Of a DNA stretch of 6,685 nucleotides, positions 4,820 through 6,685 are shown piece after piece (the first letter of the stretch is position 1; the number at the start of each line of letters is the position of its first letter). The notes under the pieces were generated by a model, which searched no databases, was not told the DNA's origin, and saw only the letters and a program-made list of their open reading frames with translations. Location of the stretch: NCBI GenBank assembly GCA_947589335.1, contig CANPZH010000084.1, positions 1-6,685 of the forward strand. Direction: 5' to 3'. Position numbers and translations under genes: made by a program. The stretch is from an uncultured Clostridia bacterium. Lineage in GTDB: Bacteria > Bacillota > Clostridia > Christensenellales > Borkfalkiaceae.

Positions 4820-4870
4820 AAAAAGGCGCCTGCCTTCCGCGGTGCGGAGGGCAGGCGCCGTCTGTTTTTT
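4820..4870. terminator. Two-way rho-independent terminator (deoR-type gene and orphan transcript)
   Basis: GGCGCCTGCCTTCCGC (4825-4840) pairs with GCGGAGGGCAGGCGCC (4844-4859): 16 pairs with one G-T and a 3-base loop. On the minus strand the stem is followed at once by TTTTT (4824-4820), an ideal terminator 23 bases after the stop of the DeoR gene. On the plus strand six T bases follow after a GTCTG interruption (4865-4870), so it is weaker there. Confidence 0.9.
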
Positions 4871-4882
4871 ACAAAGGGGCCG

Positions 4883-5641
4883 TCACATCACAACAATGTC
4901 TCTCTGTGCAAACTGTTCTTTGAGGTCTGCGGGGAACTCGTCGTCGGTGATGAGGACGTTGATGTCTTCGAGGTGCGCGAAGGTGTGGGGCATGATCTTG
5001 CCGATCTTCGAGCTGTCGAGCATCATGTACACGGTCTTCGCCTTCTTGCGGGTCATCTTCAGGAGATCCGCCTCCACCATCGAGCCGCAGGAGAAGCCGT
5101 TTTCGGGCGTAAACGCCGAAGCGGAGATGATGGCGAGCTCGAAATTGGTGTTTTCGAAGTAGTCCTTCGCGACGGGGGAGGCCGTAGACAGATTGTCTTT
5201 CAAGACCTGTCCGCCGAGCACGGTGACATCGAGATTCTTCTTCTGTGCAAGCTCGATCGCAACTGCCAGACCGTTCGTGAACACATGGATGTTGATGTCG
5301 GGCAGTTCTTTCGCAAGGCAGAGAGAGGTGGTGCCGCCGTCCATAAAGAGGGAGCTGTTTTCCTCGATGAGGCTCGCCGCTTTTTGCGCGATCTTGATCT
5401 TTGCATCGGTGTGCATCGCCGTCTTTTTCGCATACGGCTCGCTGGACACTTTCTGCACCTCTTTCACGGACATGGCTCCGCCACGGACACGGATGATGCG
5501 TCCCGCCTGTTCGAGCTGAAGAAGATCGCGTCGAAGCGTCATCTGGGAGACTTCGGGGAAGTAGGTTCCGAGCTGTGCCAAACCGAGTCTGCCGCGCTTA
5601 TCCAAAAGCTCGGCGATTCCTTCGAGACGGTCTTTTTTCAT
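4883..5641 (-). CDS. DeoR/GlpR family transcriptional repressor
   Basis: 252 residues, the usual length. Proteins of this family repress sugar or nucleoside catabolic genes and release DNA when a phosphosugar binds. The N-terminal winged helix lies at 1-56: VSQMTLRRDLLQLEQAGRI (31-49) is the recognition region and RVRGGA (51-56) the wing. The sensor domain follows: IAQKAASLI (84-92), the phosphate-binding loop FMDGGTTS (99-106), VFTNGLAVA (120-128), VLGGQV (141-146), and the EADLLKMTRKKAKTVYMMLDSSK block (190-212). The usual GASG/GL. segment reads SASAFTPENGFS, a modest change. TAAGGAGG (5656-5649) is 7 bases from the ATG at 5641, so the start is firm. No sugar enzyme or transporter is adjacent, so the effector cannot be named. 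The gene has its own promoter and terminator and probably represses itself through the inverted repeat at 5663-5694. Confidence 0.94.
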   Translation of the reverse strand: MKKDRLEGIAELLDKRGRLGLAQLGTYFPEVSQMTLRRDLLQLEQAGRIIRVRGGAMSVKEVQKVSSEPYAKKTAMHTDAKIKIAQKAASLIEENSSLFMDGGTTSLCLAKELPDINIHVFTNGLAVAIELAQKKNLDVTVLGGQVLKDNLSTASPVAKDYFENTNFELAIISASAFTPENGFSCGSMVEADLLKMTRKKAKTVYMMLDSSKIGKIMPHTFAHLEDINVLITDDEFPADLKEQFAQRDIVVM

Positions 5642-5662
5642 GATTTTTCCTCCTTATCTTAT

Positions 5663-5694
5663 TTACTATCTCTTTTTTATCATGGAGATACTAA
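5663..5694 (-). promoter_or_regulatory. Candidate self-operator of the DeoR-type gene
   Basis: Read on the minus strand: TTAGTATCTC (5694-5685), 12 bases, GAGATAGTAA (5672-5663); nine of ten positions pair. The upstream arm covers the -10 box and the pair straddles the expected start of transcription near 5681, so a bound dimer would block initiation. That DeoR itself binds here is an inference. Confidence 0.55.
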
Positions 5695-5716
5695 CACAAA
5701 TGTCTGTGAAATGCAA
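5688..5716 (-). promoter_or_regulatory. Promoter of the DeoR-type gene
   Basis: On the minus strand TTGCAT (5716-5711) and TAGTAT (5693-5688) are 17 bases apart. The leader to the ATG at 5641 is about 40 bases. The spacer carries CACAGACATTTGTG, a CACA/TGTG inverted pair that could be a further protein site. Confidence 0.75.
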
Positions 5717-5918
5717 GTATTTTTCAATTTATTTTTTCACATATTCACTATTTTATAGTAAAAGCGGAACAAGATAGAAAAAGTGCCCGACAATCTGATC
5801 GATTTTTCAGAAAAATCTTTACATGTTCGGCGTTTTCGTGCGGAATTTCCAAGCCGCCCCGCGCGCCCGCGGGAGAAAATCCGCAGCGGAAGTTTCGGGA
5901 ATTTTGTGTTTGCCGTGG
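5717..5918. other. Gene-free divergent spacer
   Basis: Between the outward-facing promoters at 5688 and 5927 I see no gene. 5720-5760 is A/T-rich. GATTTTTCAGAAAAATC (5801-5817) is a 7-bp inverted repeat with a 3-base loop followed by TTT, at best a weak terminator. TGCGGA (5839-5844) and TCCGCA (5880-5885) bracket a GC-rich core that includes the palindrome CCCGCGGG (5866-5873). No repeat from 2976-3352 recurs here. Confidence 0.6.
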
Positions 5919-5949
5919 AAAATGCTTTGCATTTTTTCCCGCATAATGC
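5919..5949. promoter_or_regulatory. Paired palindromes over the promoter of the HTH-like gene
   Basis: AAAATGC-TTT-GCATTTT (5919-5935) is a perfect inverted repeat covering the -35 box. GCAT-A-ATGC (5941-5949) is a second, ending right at the -10 box. The alternating ATGC/GCAT/GCAT/ATGC boxes would allow a repressor to cover the promoter. The protein involved is unknown; self-regulation is possible. Confidence 0.5.
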
Positions 5950-5955
5950 TAAAAT
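5927..5955 (+). promoter_or_regulatory. Promoter with extended -10, seemingly for a leaderless mRNA
   Basis: TTGCAT (5927-5932), 17 bases, TAAAAT (5950-5955), with TG one base before the -10 (TGC-TAAAAT), an extended -10. The ATG of the next gene begins 7 bases after the -10, right where transcription should start. Confidence 0.7.
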
Positions 5956-5961
5956 AGGGGC

Positions 5962-6612
5962 ATGGAATACAGCTATCTTCGCGAACTCGACGAATTTTTC
6001 TGCGCGCAGTTTGCCGACTACGTCCGCATCGCCGCCATCAGGGGCTATTCCATGCCCGAGATGCTCACCGTGGGACAGGACGGCAACATCACCAGAAAAG
6101 ACTCCAAGCACATGCGGCTCGTCTACCAGAAGGATTGGGCGGAGCTTCTCGCGCAGTTCAAAGAGGGGCTTGCGGACACCGAGTTCACCTTCGGGTTCTC
6201 CTTCCCCTCCCTCTCGGACCGCATCCGCGATCCCTTCCGCAAGCAGACGTTTGCAAAGCTCCTTCCCGCGGTGCTGAAGCGGTACGACGAGACGGCGGAG
6301 AGCGTCGGGAAAAAACTCGCGCTGGAGCCGAAGATCTGGCAGGGCATCGTCAAGGGGAAGCTCTATCCAGAGAAGAATACGGTCATGGCGGTCGCGCTCG
6401 TCTGCCACATGCAGATGGCGGACGTGAACAACCTGCTCCTCGTTTTGGGGCTCGAGCTGAAACCGGACAGCGTGCGGGACATCGTCTTCGAATATCTCAT
6501 CATGCAGAAGGTCTTCAACGCGGAGATGCGGGATCGCTGCCTTGCCGAATACCGGATCGACACGATCCCCATCCGCAGGGAGGAAGAACCGGCGGAAGAG
6601 GGCACGGCATAG
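5962..6612 (+). CDS. HTH-like protein of unknown function, probably a regulator
   Basis: 216 residues; I do not recognise a named family. Residues 1-80 contain LRELDEFFCAQFADYVRIAAIRGYS and TFGFSFPS with no known motif. Residues about 92-165 look like a helix-turn-helix core: FRKQTFAKLLPAVLKRY, ESVGKKLALEPKIWQGIVKG, then YPEKNTVMAVALVCHM and VNNLLLVLGLEL. This matches the pattern (..w..I..g..yPsK.Tv.alal.L.l...e.n.LL...G) seen in small HTH-like regions of several Firmicutes proteins. DIVFEYLIMQKVFNAEMRDRCLAEY at 173-197 continues that pattern. The tail is acidic. In-frame TAA at 5950-5952 rules out any upstream start. The ATG at 5962 has no ribosome site and coincides with the predicted transcript start. 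A weaker alternative is M31 (ATG at 6052), with AGGGG upstream. cysE follows after 8 bases, so the two are likely cotranscribed. Confidence 0.85.
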   Translation: MEYSYLRELDEFFCAQFADYVRIAAIRGYSMPEMLTVGQDGNITRKDSKHMRLVYQKDWAELLAQFKEGLADTEFTFGFSFPSLSDRIRDPFRKQTFAKLLPAVLKRYDETAESVGKKLALEPKIWQGIVKGKLYPEKNTVMAVALVCHMQMADVNNLLLVLGLELKPDSVRDIVFEYLIMQKVFNAEMRDRCLAEYRIDTIPIRREEEPAEEGTA

Positions 6613-6620
6613 ACTGCATT

Positions 6621-6685
6621 ATGTTTTTTGCGAGACTGAGAAAGGACATCGCGGCGGCGAAGAGGAACGACCCTGCCGCCCGCAG
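6621..6685 (+). CDS. cysE: Serine O-acetyltransferase, N-terminal part (cut by window end)
   Basis: Only the first 21 codons are present: MFFARLRKDI..., ending NDPAAR with the next codon starting AG. The family begins with a helical R.R.DI....RDPAA.R/S pattern before the left-handed beta-helix acetyltransferase domain, and this stretch fits it well. CysE acetylates L-serine with acetyl-CoA, the first step of cysteine synthesis. The start at 6621 is set by the match to the family start; no Shine-Dalgarno is visible in the 8-base gap after the previous stop. The catalytic histidine and hexapeptide repeats lie beyond the window, so the call rests on the N-terminus alone. Confidence 0.7.
   Translation, partial: MFFARLRKDIAAAKRNDPAAR

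Larger units (their letters stand above)
4586..4870 (+). ncRNA. Candidate short structured transcript (leader RNA, small RNA or peptide mRNA)
   Basis: The predicted transcript is about 285 bases, from the consensus promoter to the hairpin at 4825-4859. Three stems lie at its start. CCCCGGG (4589-4595) can pair with the CCC-T-CGGGG side (4607-4615). GGGGC and GATAAACCGG (4613-4628) pair with CCGGTTTATC and GCCCC (4661-4675), 15 pairs with one bulge around a 32-base loop. CCCCGCGCGCCG (4672-4683) pairs with CGGCGCGCGGGG (4686-4697). The stems share bases 4613-4615 and 4672-4675, so neighbouring ones exclude each other, as in attenuators and riboswitches. I do not recognise a known RNA family; 6S RNA, tmRNA, SRP RNA and RNase P do not fit. 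It may carry the 32-codon ORF at 4713. Confidence 0.45.

Noticed and set aside
4586..4870. Known housekeeping RNA (6S, RNase P, tmRNA, SRP)
   Set aside because: Length or signature bases do not fit: no tmRNA tRNA-like ends, no SRP GGAAG-loop pattern, no RNase P core, and no single long closing stem as in 6S RNA.
4973..5758. 261-codon plus-strand frame opposite the DeoR-type gene
   Set aside because: Antisense shadow of a clear DeoR protein.
5801..5820. Terminator at GATTTTTCAGAAAAATC
   Set aside because: The stem is short and almost all A-T with only three T bases after it, and no gene ends nearby.
5737..6408. 223-codon minus-strand frame opposite the 5962 gene
   Set aside because: It runs through the promoter of the 5962 gene and the A/T-rich spacer, with no domain and no ribosome site. 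The plus-strand frame matches a regulator-like pattern and is followed by cysE.

Overview
The window looks like chromosomal DNA from a GC-rich member of the Firmicutes, probably an uncultured gut-type Clostridia of the Christensenellales/Borkfalkia kind. This placement is an inference. It rests on strong AAGGAGG ribosome sites, housekeeping promoters of the TTGACA/TATAAT type, GTP-dependent PEP carboxykinase, a DegV protein, a DeoR regulator and strongly GC-rich third codon positions next to A/T-rich promoters. No transposase, integrase, CRISPR array, tRNA or rRNA is visible.

Layout from left to right. (1) 51-1028 encodes a two-domain protein of unknown function with a proline-rich, acidic linker. 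(2) 1053-2944 is a self-contained pckG unit: a promoter with a perfect 12-bp palindrome inside it, the full 588-codon gene and a rho-independent terminator. (3) 2945-3409 has no gene and is packed with short dispersed repeats of two hairpin families, some intact and many truncated. (4) 3410-4281 is degV with its own promoter. It runs tail to tail into a small XRE-type repressor gene (4278-4490, minus strand), with a 4-base overlap of the two stop codons. (5) 4522-4875 begins with a perfect 27-bp palindrome, followed by a textbook TTGACA-N17-TATAAT promoter. The promoter drives a short, highly structured RNA that holds at most a 32-codon ORF and ends at a strong hairpin shared with the next gene. 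(6) 4883-5716 is a DeoR-family sugar-type repressor on the minus strand, with its promoter and a likely self-operator. (7) 5695-5961 is a divergent gene-free spacer. (8) 5962-6612 encodes an HTH-like protein that appears to be translated from a leaderless mRNA. It is followed after 8 bases by the first 21 codons of a serine O-acetyltransferase gene (cysE), which runs off the window.

The genes do not form one pathway. pckG links PEP and oxaloacetate, cysE opens cysteine synthesis, and DegV is a fatty-acid-binding protein. The regulators (XRE, DeoR and the HTH-like protein) have no neighbouring target enzymes other than, possibly, cysE.

The most interesting region is 4522-4875. The palindrome, the consensus promoter and the orphan structured transcript suggest a small regulated RNA or peptide unit beside an XRE repressor. 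The same 10-base word, ACAATGTGCG, sits exactly 9 bases upstream of the -35 box both here and in the degV promoter, which hints at a shared regulator. A second notable point is that the gene at 5962 seems to lack any 5' leader, and its promoter is covered by ATGC/GCAT palindromes.
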